Origin: Stappia indica
GTDB lineage: Bacteria; Pseudomonadota; Alphaproteobacteria; Rhizobiales; Stappiaceae
Assembly (NCBI RefSeq): GCF_009789575.1
Contig: NZ_CP046908.1
Span: 1,426,001 to 1,490,000, forward strand
Reading direction: 5' to 3'
Length of the DNA: 64,000 nucleotides
The stretch's first letter is position 1. Every line of letters begins with the position of its first letter. The position numbers and the translations under genes are program-made. Shown here piece by piece: positions 37,538 through 45,154 of this stretch. Under the pieces are notes generated by a model that was not told where the DNA came from, did no database searches, and saw only the letters and a program-made list of their open reading frames with translations.

Positions 37538-38542
37538 GTGTCAAAGCCAGTCCCGCGACGCTGGATGAAGCGGCTGGACGCCGTGCTCATGCCAGCCCCC
37601 TACCGGGCGCTGGCGAGCCGTGTGATGCTGCCCGCCTGGCCGCGCGCGCGCCTTGCGGAAAGCCGCATCGAGCGCATCGGCGAGGAACTGACCTCGACCC
37701 GGCTGGGCGCTGATCGTGCCGGCTGCCTGCGCGTTTCCGGCCCGCTCGACATCGATCCGCTCTCCGGTCTTCTCTTCGACGACGCCCGCCTGGTCGCCCC
37801 GCAACCGGGCGAGGAGCTTCTGCCCTGGCCGCAGGCCCGGCCCGACGTGACCCGGCGGCTGCGGATGAACCCGGTGCGGCGCGAGCCGCTGACCGTGCTG
37901 CATCACGGCAGCGGCGGCACGCTCGCCGCCTTCTGCTCGGACGTGCTGCCGCGCTTTTTCGCGCTCGACCATTTCGCCCTGCCCCAGGACCTGCTCGTCG
38001 TGGTGCCGGTCTCCATGGGCATGACCGACCATTTCCAGGACGCGCTCACCGACGGTGTGTTCCGGCCGCGCCCGGTCGAGTTGATGCGCCAGGGCCGCGT
38101 GACCCGCACCGATGCGGCCTATGTGATCGAGCGACCGCTTGCCCATGCCGGCATCCTTGCCCGGATCGCGGCCAAGCTCGCGGCGGTCTATCCGTCGGAC
38201 GGCGCATCGGGAGAACCGAGCGATCTCATCCTGTGCGACGGCGGAGCCCCGCGCGCCGAACGGCTGCTGGCCGGGCACGCAGAGCTTCGCAAGGCGGTGG
38301 CCGACAACCGCCTCGACATCGTCGATCCGTCCGATCTTCCCTTGCGCGCGCTCGTGCAGCGTCTGCGCCGCGCCCGCACGCTGTTCGCCCCGTCCACCGG
38401 CGAGCTGTCCGCGGCCGTATTGGCCAGCGGTTCCCTGCAGCGTCTCGTCGAGATCGCCGACCCGTCGCGCCGGCCCGATCCGCGCCCGGCACTGATCGCC
38501 GACGGGCTCGGCCTCGCTCTGGAGCACCTCAGCGCCCGGTGA
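37538..38542 (+). CDS. Putative GT61-like glycosyltransferase
   Basis: A 334-residue protein, with GTG at 37538 seven bases after AGGTGG; a downstream ATG at 37565 is possible. TVLHHGSGGTLAAFCSDVLP followed by RFFALDHFALPQDLLVVVP (about residues 115-150) resembles the H-W-L-P region of family 61 capsule glycosyltransferases. The C-terminal order (helix, DIVDPSDLPLRALVQRLRRA, then LFAPSTGELSAAVLASG) resembles the nucleotide-sugar-binding half. The usual HGA motif is replaced by TGELSAA, so it is divergent or not active in the standard way. Gene context (surface glycan locus) supports the idea; identity is uncertain. Confidence 0.42.
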   Translation: MSKPVPRRWMKRLDAVLMPAPYRALASRVMLPAWPRARLAESRIERIGEELTSTRLGADRAGCLRVSGPLDIDPLSGLLFDDARLVAPQPGEELLPWPQARPDVTRRLRMNPVRREPLTVLHHGSGGTLAAFCSDVLPRFFALDHFALPQDLLVVVPVSMGMTDHFQDALTDGVFRPRPVELMRQGRVTRTDAAYVIERPLAHAGILARIAAKLAAVYPSDGASGEPSDLILCDGGAPRAERLLAGHAELRKAVADNRLDIVDPSDLPLRALVQRLRRARTLFAPSTGELSAAVLASGSLQRLVEIADPSRRPDPRPALIADGLGLALEHLSAR

Positions 38543-38566
38543 TACCGGCAGGCGTGCGGCCCAGGC

Positions 38567-38694
38567 CGTGGACTCATAATTGTGCCGGCAACGGCGTCGC
38601 AAAACCTTGAAAACCGAATGGTTTCCTGCGGTCTTGCTCCTTGTATCCGAACAGGTTCGCGCAGACCGTTTCTCGCCAGAATTATGAGTTCACG
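38567..38694. mobile_element. MITE-like 128-bp element with 21-bp terminal inverted repeats
   Basis: The left end (38567-38587) begins CGTGGACTCATAATTGTGCC, and the right end (38674-38694), read in reverse complement, begins CGTGAACTCATAATTCTGGC; 18 of 21 bases match. The 86-bp interior has no open frame of note and no similarity to either flanking gene. Size, inverted ends and lack of coding capacity are those of a miniature inverted-repeat element or a deleted insertion sequence. It lies between the GT61-like gene and the stop codon of the GT10-like gene (2 bp away). No clear target-site duplication was seen. Confidence 0.68.
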
Positions 38695-38696
38695 AC

Positions 38697-39734
38697 CTAG
38701 CCGCGTTCGAACAGCGCCAGATGCAGCCGGTCGGCCACCCGCCGCAGCGGCCTCAGCGCCTGCGTGAGCCGGCGATAGGGCGCGCGTGCCGGCGGGCGGA
38801 TTGCCTGCGCCTCGGCCAGCAGGGCCGGCGCGCCCTCCCCGCGCCCCTTCACCAGCCGTTCGAGCACCGGAAACACCTGGTGCTCCTCCATCAGCCGGCG
38901 GCGGTTTTCGCGCATCGCCGCTTGCACCTCGGGCCGCGACACCGGATCGTCTTCCACGACGGCGAGCAGCGTCTTCAGCGCCGTTTCCGGCCGGGTGATG
39001 TCCAGCGCGGTGAAACCGAGCGGATCGAAATAGCGCTCCAGCCCCGGCCCGCCGGCAACGATGGGATAGGCCCCGGCCAGCAGCGGATCGGCGAGTTTTT
39101 CCGTCCAGCAATGCGGATCGAGGTTGTTCTCCAGCACCAGGTGGTAGCGGTAGCCGTCGAGCCCTTCGGCCTTGTCGGCGACCTCGCGAAAACCGCGCCC
39201 GTAGATGTCGAGCCGCTCGCCCAGCGCCGCCTTGGCACGGCGCAGGAAACGGAGCCGGCGCACCTGGTTGCGGTTCAGCGCCTTGGTCGAGCAGACGGCC
39301 GAAATCAGTCCGCGCACCGGCTCGCAAGGAACAGGCCGCGCTGCAAGCTCGGCAAAGCCGAGCCGCGGCGGACCGCCGGCGGAGGCGCCGAGCCCCGTCC
39401 CGTAGAACCACGGCGAGGACGGCTGCATGTGCAAGGCCTCGCCGTCGAAACCGGGCAGCGGCGACGAGGTGACGGCAATCCCGAACTGCGAGATGAAGGC
39501 CGGATCGTAATGCTTGATCGACACCGGCTCGGGCAGGAAGACGATGCGGCGCTCACGCGGCAGAAGCGTCAGCAGCCCGCGCGGCGGCTGGTCGTAGACC
39601 ACCAGCCAGTCCGCTCCCTCGCCCGTGCCGTTGCCGGGCACAAGGTGGATGTCGCCCCATCGCCCGTCGCCTTCCCGGCTTTGGCGCAGCAGAAAGTCGA
39701 AGGATTGGGCGGTGGCGAGCTGGATGACGGTCAT
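38697..39734 (-). CDS. Glycosyltransferase family 10-like (fucosyltransferase C-terminal domain) protein
   Basis: A 345-residue protein. ATG at 39734 (MTVIQLATAQS) is chosen because a longer open frame runs back through the terminator of the next gene. The C-terminal half has the alpha-1,3-fucosyltransferase domain: YHLVLENNLDPHCWTEKL (about residues 205-222), then ADPLLAGAYPIVAGGPGLERYFDP, the donor-binding region of GT10. The N-terminal half (RRIVFLPEPVSIKHYDPAFI) fits an acceptor domain. It would add a fucose-like or other GDP-sugar residue to a surface glycan. The stop lies 2 bp from the MITE-like element, raising the possibility that the 3' end was reshaped by the insertion. Confidence 0.72.
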   Translation of the reverse strand: MTVIQLATAQSFDFLLRQSREGDGRWGDIHLVPGNGTGEGADWLVVYDQPPRGLLTLLPRERRIVFLPEPVSIKHYDPAFISQFGIAVTSSPLPGFDGEALHMQPSSPWFYGTGLGASAGGPPRLGFAELAARPVPCEPVRGLISAVCSTKALNRNQVRRLRFLRRAKAALGERLDIYGRGFREVADKAEGLDGYRYHLVLENNLDPHCWTEKLADPLLAGAYPIVAGGPGLERYFDPLGFTALDITRPETALKTLLAVVEDDPVSRPEVQAAMRENRRRLMEEHQVFPVLERLVKGRGEGAPALLAEAQAIRPPARAPYRRLTQALRPLRRVADRLHLALFERG

Positions 39735-39828
39735 GCCTGGAAGGCCCTGCGTTTGCTGTGTCCTGCCGGAAAGATCCGGCTTCCCGCAGCGATAGCGCAT
39801 GGCGGCATCCCGGCAAAGACCGGAACGC

Positions 39829-39864
39829 AAAAAGGCCGCCGCCGAGAAGAACCCGGCGGCGGCC
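39829..39864 (-). terminator. Intrinsic terminator of the third BA14K gene
   Basis: Read on the minus strand, GGCCGCCGCCG pairs with CGGCGGCGGCC (plus-strand arms 39854-39864 and 39834-39844), followed by TTTTT, 28 bp after the BA14K stop. Confidence 0.85.
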
Positions 39865-39891
39865 ATGGATCATCGCACGATGTATCCGCCC

Positions 39892-40302
39892 TTAGCGGAT
39901 ATAGGGCGAGATGCAGAGGCGACGCGGCCCGTTATAGGGCTGGAAGCTGTTGTCGGACGCCCGGTAGGACCGGTAGCGCTGGTTGCACCAGGCATAGTGG
40001 GCCCGGGGCAGGCCGCGCGCACGCGGCGGGACACGGTAGCGCGGACGCGGCGCATAGACGGGCGGACCCCAGCGATAACGCGGGCGCCAGCGGTGGCGCG
40101 GACGCACCCGGTGCGGCCGGCCGCGATGCCAGGTCTTCTCGACCAGGCCGCCCTGACGGGCGTCGGGCGCCACATCGATGATCGGGGCAAGTGCCCTCGC
40201 CGCATTGCCGGCTGTTGCAGCCTCGGCCGGCGCGCCGGCTCCGAAGCCGATCATTGAGGCAACGGCAATCGCCGCCGCCGCGCAAGTGTGTCTGAAACGC
40301 AT
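39892..40302 (-). CDS. BA14K-like secreted basic protein (third in the window)
   Basis: A 136-residue protein with a signal peptide ([21 protein letters not shown], cleavage near residue 28). The mature region is extremely arginine/proline-rich ([20 protein letters not shown]), and the BA14K-type C-terminal signature is [20 protein letters not shown], ending with a second conserved cysteine in [10 protein letters not shown]. It differs from the tandem pair at 14.5-15.8 kb by lacking the glycine-rich hydrophobic stretch. GAGGAGACAGGACC precedes the ATG. It is monocistronic with its own terminator. Confidence 0.8.
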   Translation of the reverse strand: MRFRHTCAAAAIAVASMIGFGAGAPAEAATAGNAARALAPIIDVAPDARQGGLVEKTWHRGRPHRVRPRHRWRPRYRWGPPVYAPRPRYRVPPRARGLPRAHYAWCNQRYRSYRASDNSFQPYNGPRRLCISPYIR

Positions 40303-40621
40303 GGTCCTGTCTCCTCTCGGCCTTGCGGTCCGAACCGCCTGTCCGGCAGCACGCGCTGCCGGCGGGGGAAAGGCGGGGCGGACATTCTCGCGGCGCCTTG
40401 CAAGGGTCTTCCGCGATACGACCCGACGCCCTGGCGCCGCACACCATCGCGATCAGCGATCATGATGGAGAAAGCTTAGTCCTGTGAGCGGGGCAGGACT
40501 GTGACGCAGATCATCACGGCGACGTTCACACCCGAAAACGCGGCAGCGGGACGCGAAGTTCCCCTTATCTTGTCAATTGGCATAAAATTCATATATCATG
40601 ACAAATGACAGGAGGTACACC
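40303..40621. other. Intergenic region with two divergent promoters (319 bp)
   Basis: It contains the BA14K leader on the minus side and, from 40560, an AT-rich promoter/operator for the toxin-antitoxin pair. No convincing gene lies between. Confidence 0.6.
40570..40610 (+). promoter_or_regulatory. Toxin-antitoxin promoter with overlapping dyad
   Basis: TTGTCA (40570-40575) and TATCAT (40594-40599) make a sigma-70-like pair with an 18-bp spacer. TTGTCA is mirrored by TGACAA at 40599-40604, and a further TGACA follows at 40606-40610. The inverted and direct copies around the -35/-10 boxes fit an autorepressor site for the antitoxin, as usual in Xre-RES modules. Confidence 0.6.
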
Positions 40622-41035
40622 ATGCCCGCAATTCGTCCCGTATCGCCTGTAACGCCCGAACCGGTGCCGCAGTTCTCCGGAGCGGAAATCCGCGCCATGC
40701 AGCGCGCGGTGGTGAACCTCTTCGCGCGCTGGGGGCTTACCGACGAGCAGGCGAGCCGCCTCCTGGGAGATATCTCGGTGCGCACCTACCAGCGCTGGAA
40801 AGCGGGTTCGCCCGGCCGTGCCGGCATCGACCTTGCCGAGCGCATGTCCAACCTCCTGGGCATCCACAAGGCGCTGCGCCTGCTGTTTCGCGATGCAGAG
40901 CGCGGCTATGGCTGGGTAACGCGCGCCAATGCCGATTTCGCCGGCCGCTCGGCCCTCGAGGTGATGCTGGATGGGCGCATCACCGATCTCATGCGCGTGC
41001 GGCGCTATCTCGACGCCCGCCGCGGCCAGTGGTGA
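40622..41035 (+). CDS. Xre/MbcA/ParS-type antitoxin (DUF2384 toxin-binding domain)
   Basis: A 137-residue protein. ATG at 40622 is picked because AGGAGG lies seven bases upstream. The N-terminal Xre-like helix-turn-helix (about residues 20-65) is seen in LFARWGLTDEQASRLLGDIS followed by VRTYQRWK. The C-terminal MbcA/ParS domain ends with the typical ADFAGRSALEVMLDGRITDL (about 102-121), which wraps the partner toxin and blocks NAD+ access. It overlaps the next gene's start, giving coupled translation, and probably represses its own promoter through the 40570-40610 dyads. Confidence 0.9.
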   Translation: MPAIRPVSPVTPEPVPQFSGAEIRAMQRAVVNLFARWGLTDEQASRLLGDISVRTYQRWKAGSPGRAGIDLAERMSNLLGIHKALRLLFRDAERGYGWVTRANADFAGRSALEVMLDGRITDLMRVRRYLDARRGQW

Positions 41036-41037
41036 CC

Positions 41038-41778
41038 ATGTCCGCGTCCCGGACGGCCGGCCTTGCCACCACGCGGATCGCCTGGCCACGCTATCACCGC
41101 CTGATCAGCTCCGCCTATCCGCCCATCGACCTGTTCGAGGACATTGCCGACCCGGCCGACTGGGAGCTGCTTGCCGCCGCCGAGGCCAAGAGCAACCCGC
41201 GCGTTGCCGAGACGGTCGGCTCGCTGGATCTCGTGCCGGCGGGGCGCAGGGTCAGCGGCCCCGGAGCATCCTATGTGATGGCGCCGTTCACCCATGTCTC
41301 GCCGGAGCGCAAGGGCCGCTTCCACGACGGCAGCTTCGGCGCCTTCTATGCGGCACGGGTTTTCGATACGGCCCTGTTCGAGGTCGCCCATCACCAGGCG
41401 CGGTTCTTTGCGGCAACGGGCGAGGCGCCCGGCTGGATCGCCGACATGCGCGAATTGGTCGGGGACATCGACGCGGAGCTGATCGACCTGACCACCGGTG
41501 ACCCGGCGCTCGCGGACCTGCTGAACCCGGACGACTACGGCCCCTCCCAGGCCTTTGCGGCCGAGATCCGGGCCGCGGGGCACAACGGCATTGCCTATCC
41601 CAGCGTTCGCCACGCCGGCGGCGCGTGTTTCGCAGCCTTCCATCCGGACGTGATGTCCGTGCCGGTACAGGCGAGCCACCTCACCTGCCACTGGGACGGC
41701 ACCCGCATCGACATGGTCAAGATCCATGAGGCAACGGGCGAAGACCGGCGCGGCAGGATCTTCCGGATCGAGGCCTGA
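41038..41778 (+). CDS. RES domain toxin (NAD+-consuming)
   Basis: A 246-residue protein; two GTG codons at 41029 and 41032 overlapping the antitoxin stop are alternative starts to ATG 41038. The RES family residues are visible: arginine in WPRYHRLISSAYPP, tyrosine/glutamate in GAFYAARVFDTALFEVAHH, and serine in NGIAYPSVRHAGGACFAAF. RES toxins such as MbcT and the Pseudomonas Res proteins destroy NAD+ and arrest growth unless bound by their Xre-type antitoxin. The order antitoxin-toxin with overlapping genes is the standard layout. Confidence 0.9.
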   Translation: MSASRTAGLATTRIAWPRYHRLISSAYPPIDLFEDIADPADWELLAAAEAKSNPRVAETVGSLDLVPAGRRVSGPGASYVMAPFTHVSPERKGRFHDGSFGAFYAARVFDTALFEVAHHQARFFAATGEAPGWIADMRELVGDIDAELIDLTTGDPALADLLNPDDYGPSQAFAAEIRAAGHNGIAYPSVRHAGGACFAAFHPDVMSVPVQASHLTCHWDGTRIDMVKIHEATGEDRRGRIFRIEA

Positions 41779-41806
41779 CCCGCACCGCCGTTCCGGGTGC
41801 AGCGCC

Positions 41807-43246
41807 TTATGCGGTCGCGCCGCCGCCCGTCTCCACCCTGTTGCGACCCTTTTCCTTCGCCGCATACAGCAGCTTGTCGGCCTCGGGCAGAAGCTCGTCG
41901 ATGCTGCGCCCATCTCCCGGCCGAATGGTGAGGAGACCGATGCTCGCCGTCACCACCAGCGAGGCGCCGTTCTCCATCGGGATCGGAGCGCTGATCACCG
42001 CGCGAAGCCGCTCTGCCAGGCCCGCCGCACCCTGCTGGTCGCAGCCGGGCACCAGAATGGCGAATTCCTCTCCCCCCATACGGCCCAGAATGTCGCCGGG
42101 CCGCAGACAACCCCTCGCATGCTCGCCGAACCAGGCCAGAGCCCTGTCACCTGCCGCATGGCCGAAGCGGTCGTTCACCGCCTTGAAGTGGTCGAGATCG
42201 ACCATCATCAGGGCAAAGGTCCCGTCCCGATCCTTGTCGAGGGCGAGTTGGGCGGCCGCCCGGAAGGAATCGCGGTTGCGCGCGCCTGTCAGCGGATCGT
42301 GCATGGCCATGTAATGGAGACGGGCCAGCAACTCGTTGCGGCTTTGCATGACGCAGGCGAGCATGATCGGCGCGAGCGCGACCAGCGAAATCCCCAGCCG
42401 GATCGAGACCAGATCCACTTCGTTGTCCGGGACGAACTGGCTGCCGACCAAGCCCGTGGAAACGGCAGCGAGCGTCCACACACCGGAAATCAAGGTGAGA
42501 GCCGCTGTCGGGAAGATGGGGTAGACGATCGCGCACCAAAGCAGGGCGGGAACCGGAAAGGCGACGGAGCCGGCCCCTCCGATCAACGACGCAGCGCCTC
42601 CGGCTGCGATCACCGCCAGAACGGGCAAGATATCGGGGCCCCGGATGGAAAGCCGCGAGGTCTTCCAGCGTTCTGCAAGCGTTGCCAGAGGCGGGGCCGA
42701 GAGCAGGACGGGCAAGATGGTGACGTAGTTGACGAACTCCGTGGCGAACCAGAACGACCAGCCGGTCGCGATGCTGCGCTGAAACAGCAGCGGGTTCGCC
42801 AGCATGCCGAACAGACCGGCAGAGGCCGCCGCAGCCGCGGCAATGAAGGCCAGCCAGAGCACGGATACAGGTTCCTTGAGCGCGCGTATCCTGTCCGGGT
42901 GCCACAAATGCACGGCATACCCCACACCTACGCCGAAGAGGTTCGCGGCGGTGAGAACCAGGGTCATCACAGGCGAGGAGCCGGTCATCAGGTCGGCGGC
43001 CATGAAGCCGATCGCCGCGAAGACCCAGCCCGCAGGCCGCGCTGCTCCAGGAATGCGGATGAACATCGCGAGGAGGATCGCGTTGGCCGGCCAGAGTGTC
43101 GCAAGAAAATCGGCAGGCCGCGTATAGATGCCGAACAGGCAGGCAATCAGCACCACCGACCCGATCAACAAGGGAATGCCAATCGCAAACGTGCCCTGAC
43201 GTCCGGCGGCCGTCCCTTCGGGCGAGGTATCAACACTCACGGACAC
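41807..43246 (-). CDS. Membrane-bound diguanylate cyclase with MASE1-like sensor
   Basis: About 479 residues, with GTG at 43246 (or 43240) after AAGGGG; the frame upstream has only a TTG. Eight or so transmembrane segments occupy residues about 20-290 in a MASE1-like arrangement (TLWPANAILLAMFIRIP is typical). The GGDEF domain starts at HDPLTGARNRDSF (about 315-327), with the active-site variant MGGEEF in GDILGRMGGEEFAILVPG (about 393-410). The HFKAVNDRFGHAAGD block binds GTP. GGEEF is a catalytically competent form, so c-di-GMP synthesis in response to a membrane signal is predicted. No inhibitory RxxD is evident before the motif. The neighbour on each side is unrelated. Confidence 0.88.
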   Translation of the reverse strand: MSVSVDTSPEGTAAGRQGTFAIGIPLLIGSVVLIACLFGIYTRPADFLATLWPANAILLAMFIRIPGAARPAGWVFAAIGFMAADLMTGSSPVMTLVLTAANLFGVGVGYAVHLWHPDRIRALKEPVSVLWLAFIAAAAAASAGLFGMLANPLLFQRSIATGWSFWFATEFVNYVTILPVLLSAPPLATLAERWKTSRLSIRGPDILPVLAVIAAGGAASLIGGAGSVAFPVPALLWCAIVYPIFPTAALTLISGVWTLAAVSTGLVGSQFVPDNEVDLVSIRLGISLVALAPIMLACVMQSRNELLARLHYMAMHDPLTGARNRDSFRAAAQLALDKDRDGTFALMMVDLDHFKAVNDRFGHAAGDRALAWFGEHARGCLRPGDILGRMGGEEFAILVPGCDQQGAAGLAERLRAVISAPIPMENGASLVVTASIGLLTIRPGDGRSIDELLPEADKLLYAAKEKGRNRVETGGGATA

Positions 43247-43457
43247 GGAGCCCCTTACAGCACATTTTGCAACCCGCCTTCCCCTTGCGGCAATCCGCAA
43301 GAGGCTTATGCGATAATTTAAATCAAATCAACGACGACTTGCAGACCGCAAATTTCGAGAGACATAAAACAAGAACACAAAGCAAAAATTGAAAATCGGA
43401 AGAAAATCACCAGTTCAAAATCCTTATATCCATCATCTTTATTGAAAGGCGCCGCGA

Positions 43458-44465
43458 TCACTCCTGCGCCATGTGCGGATCGGCAAGCGCGGCGCTGGGG
43501 CGGCTGACCGGGACAGAGGTCTTCGACGTGCGCCGGGACAGGGCTTCCTCGCCGTCGCGCTGCAGCAACTGGCGGAAGGCCGGATGCATGCCCCCGTCCG
43601 AATAGGACGGCGCGCTGAGGGCAAGGCCGCTGGAGATCAACGACTCCATGGCCACGCGGTCCGCTTCCGCCTTGCTCGCCACCGCTTCCGGCACCTTGCT
43701 GACCGCCGGCGGGCACGCGGCAAGAGGATTCTTCGGCTCGCCGCCGACGAACTCCTTGTCGAACACGTAGCGCCCGCCGCACATGGAGACCTTCGGCGGC
43801 TGGCGGGTCACCTCGAAAATGTCGTAGCCGGTCTTGAGATTGCTCCAGAACGCAAAATTCCCGTCATGCCGGTGCCTTGCCATGTTCTCCGGCGTCATGC
43901 GGAACGGGAAGACCTGGACCTGGAAGGCGGACTGCCCGCCCTTCAGCGCCTCGCGCACCACCGGGTAGATTTCCTCCACCCCCTCGTCGGTCAGCGCATA
44001 GCAGCCCGACGAGGAACAGGCGCCGTGCACCATCAGGGCGCTGCCCGAATAGCCGAGCGCGCGCTCCAGCTTGTTGGGAAAGCCGAGGTTGAAGGCGAGA
44101 TGGTATTGCGAGCGCGGGTTCAGCAGGCCGGCATTGACGTGATAGAAGCCTTCCGGCGCCTGGCGGTCGCCCTGCTTGCGCTTCGGCCCCAGCTTTCCGG
44201 ACCAGCGGCAGATCGGGTAGGTCTTGAGCAGGGCAAACCGGCCCGACCGGTCCTTCTTCCAGACCTCGAGCTCGCTCTCCTGCTTGAAGATGCGCACCAC
44301 GACGGGCGCCGACGGCGACATCGACTTCTCCGACATCATCGACAGAAGTCTTGAGGGGATCGGCTTCGATCCCCGGCCGTCATCGGCATATTCGTTCGTG
44401 GCGCAACCGCTCAACAGGGCTGCGAGAACCAGGAAGGTCGCCGCTTTTGCTGCTTTAAACATCAT
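43458..44465 (-). CDS. L,D-transpeptidase-family lipoprotein (YkuD/YafK-like)
   Basis: A 335-residue envelope protein with a lipobox (LVLAALLSGCATN, Cys near residue 21). The catalytic YkuD-type signature is SALMVHGACSSSGCYALTDE (about residues 142-161), with the nucleophilic cysteine in SGCY. Upstream, VRIFKQESELEVWKKDRSGR and YPICRWSGKLGPKRKQGDRQ (about 58-100) fit the YafK-like murein L,D-transpeptidase subfamily. It would cross-link peptidoglycan or act on linked proteins. The C-terminal 80 residues are a low-complexity tail. It is divergent from the metal-responsive regulator gene; the 160-bp spacer would carry both promoters. Confidence 0.86.
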   Translation of the reverse strand: MMFKAAKAATFLVLAALLSGCATNEYADDGRGSKPIPSRLLSMMSEKSMSPSAPVVVRIFKQESELEVWKKDRSGRFALLKTYPICRWSGKLGPKRKQGDRQAPEGFYHVNAGLLNPRSQYHLAFNLGFPNKLERALGYSGSALMVHGACSSSGCYALTDEGVEEIYPVVREALKGGQSAFQVQVFPFRMTPENMARHRHDGNFAFWSNLKTGYDIFEVTRQPPKVSMCGGRYVFDKEFVGGEPKNPLAACPPAVSKVPEAVASKAEADRVAMESLISSGLALSAPSYSDGGMHPAFRQLLQRDGEEALSRRTSKTSVPVSRPSAALADPHMAQE

Positions 44466-44625
44466 TCGCTTGCCAGGATCTCGTGCGTGCCGCCCCGCCC
44501 GCCGACAGATGTCCAGTCTCGCCGGACACGGTTAATGCCAAGTTGCTCGCGCCGCAATTCGCGATTGCGTGAACTTGACGTCGCAGCGGGTACGGGCCCA
44601 TATCTCCAGAAACTGGAGGTTTGCG

Positions 44626-45039
44626 ATGTACTCTATCGGCGATCTTTCGCGGCAGACCGGCGTCAAGGTGCCGACGATCCGCTACTACGAGCAGATGGGC
44701 CTGCTGGAGGCGGCCGGCCGCACCGAAGGCAACCAGCGGCGCTACGACGCGGCGCACCGGGACCGTCTGGCCTTCATCAAGCATGCCCGCGACCTCGGCT
44801 TCACGCTCGAAGCCGTGCGCGAGCTTCTCGATCTCAGCGGCCATCCGGAGCGTCCCTGCACCCATGCCGACGAGATCGCCGCGCGCCAGCTCGACATCGT
44901 CCGCGACAAGATCACGCGGCTGCAGCGGTTGGAAAACGAACTGTCCCGTATGGTCGGCACCTGTCACGGCGATCATGTGAGGGATTGCTACGTCATCCGC
45001 TCGCTGGCGAACCACGAGATGTGCAGCACCGACCATTGA
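44626..45039 (+). CDS. MerR-family metal-responsive regulator (ZntR/CadR-like)
   Basis: A 137-residue protein after CTGGAGG. The MerR DNA-binding part is MYSIGDLSRQTGVKVPTIRY then YEQMGLLEAAGR (residues 1-33). A dimerisation helix follows (about 80-115), with likely metal ligands Cys in HPERPCTHADE (about 77) and GTCHGDHVRDCYVI (about 110-124). The C-x3-H-x3-C arrangement recalls ZntR, which uses cysteines and histidine for zinc; CadR/PbrR-like sensing is the alternative. The gene directly precedes the P-type ATPase whose promoter has the MerR-type dyad, so it is the presumed activator. A possible own promoter (TTGACG at 44575) precedes it. Confidence 0.86.
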   Translation: MYSIGDLSRQTGVKVPTIRYYEQMGLLEAAGRTEGNQRRYDAAHRDRLAFIKHARDLGFTLEAVRELLDLSGHPERPCTHADEIAARQLDIVRDKITRLQRLENELSRMVGTCHGDHVRDCYVIRSLANHEMCSTDH

Positions 45040-45041
45040 CG

Positions 45042-45053
45042 CCCCCCCCCCCC
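45042..45053. repeat. Homopolymeric C12 tract
   Basis: Twelve consecutive C bases lie 3 bp after the metal regulator's stop and about 40 bp upstream of the ATPase promoter. A run this long is rare outside contingency loci and is prone to slippage and sequencing error; its length is the least certain datum here. Confidence 0.8.
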
Positions 45054-45094
45054 TGCCCGTCGACGCAGGCCGGAAAAAAGAGCGACGCGCCCTC

Positions 45095-45125
45095 TTGATC
45101 CTCTAGTCGCTAGAGGTCCTATTGT
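45095..45125 (+). promoter_or_regulatory. MerR-type promoter/operator of the metal ATPase gene
   Basis: TTGATC (-35, 45095-45100) and TATTGT (-10, 45120-45125) are separated by exactly 19 bp, the over-long spacer that MerR regulators correct by DNA distortion. The spacer holds the perfect dyad CCTCTAG-TCG-CTAGAGG (45100-45116). The ATPase start lies 30 bp downstream. Confidence 0.9.
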
Positions 45126-45154
45126 CCTGCTCCTGAACAACAGGAGTTGACGAT

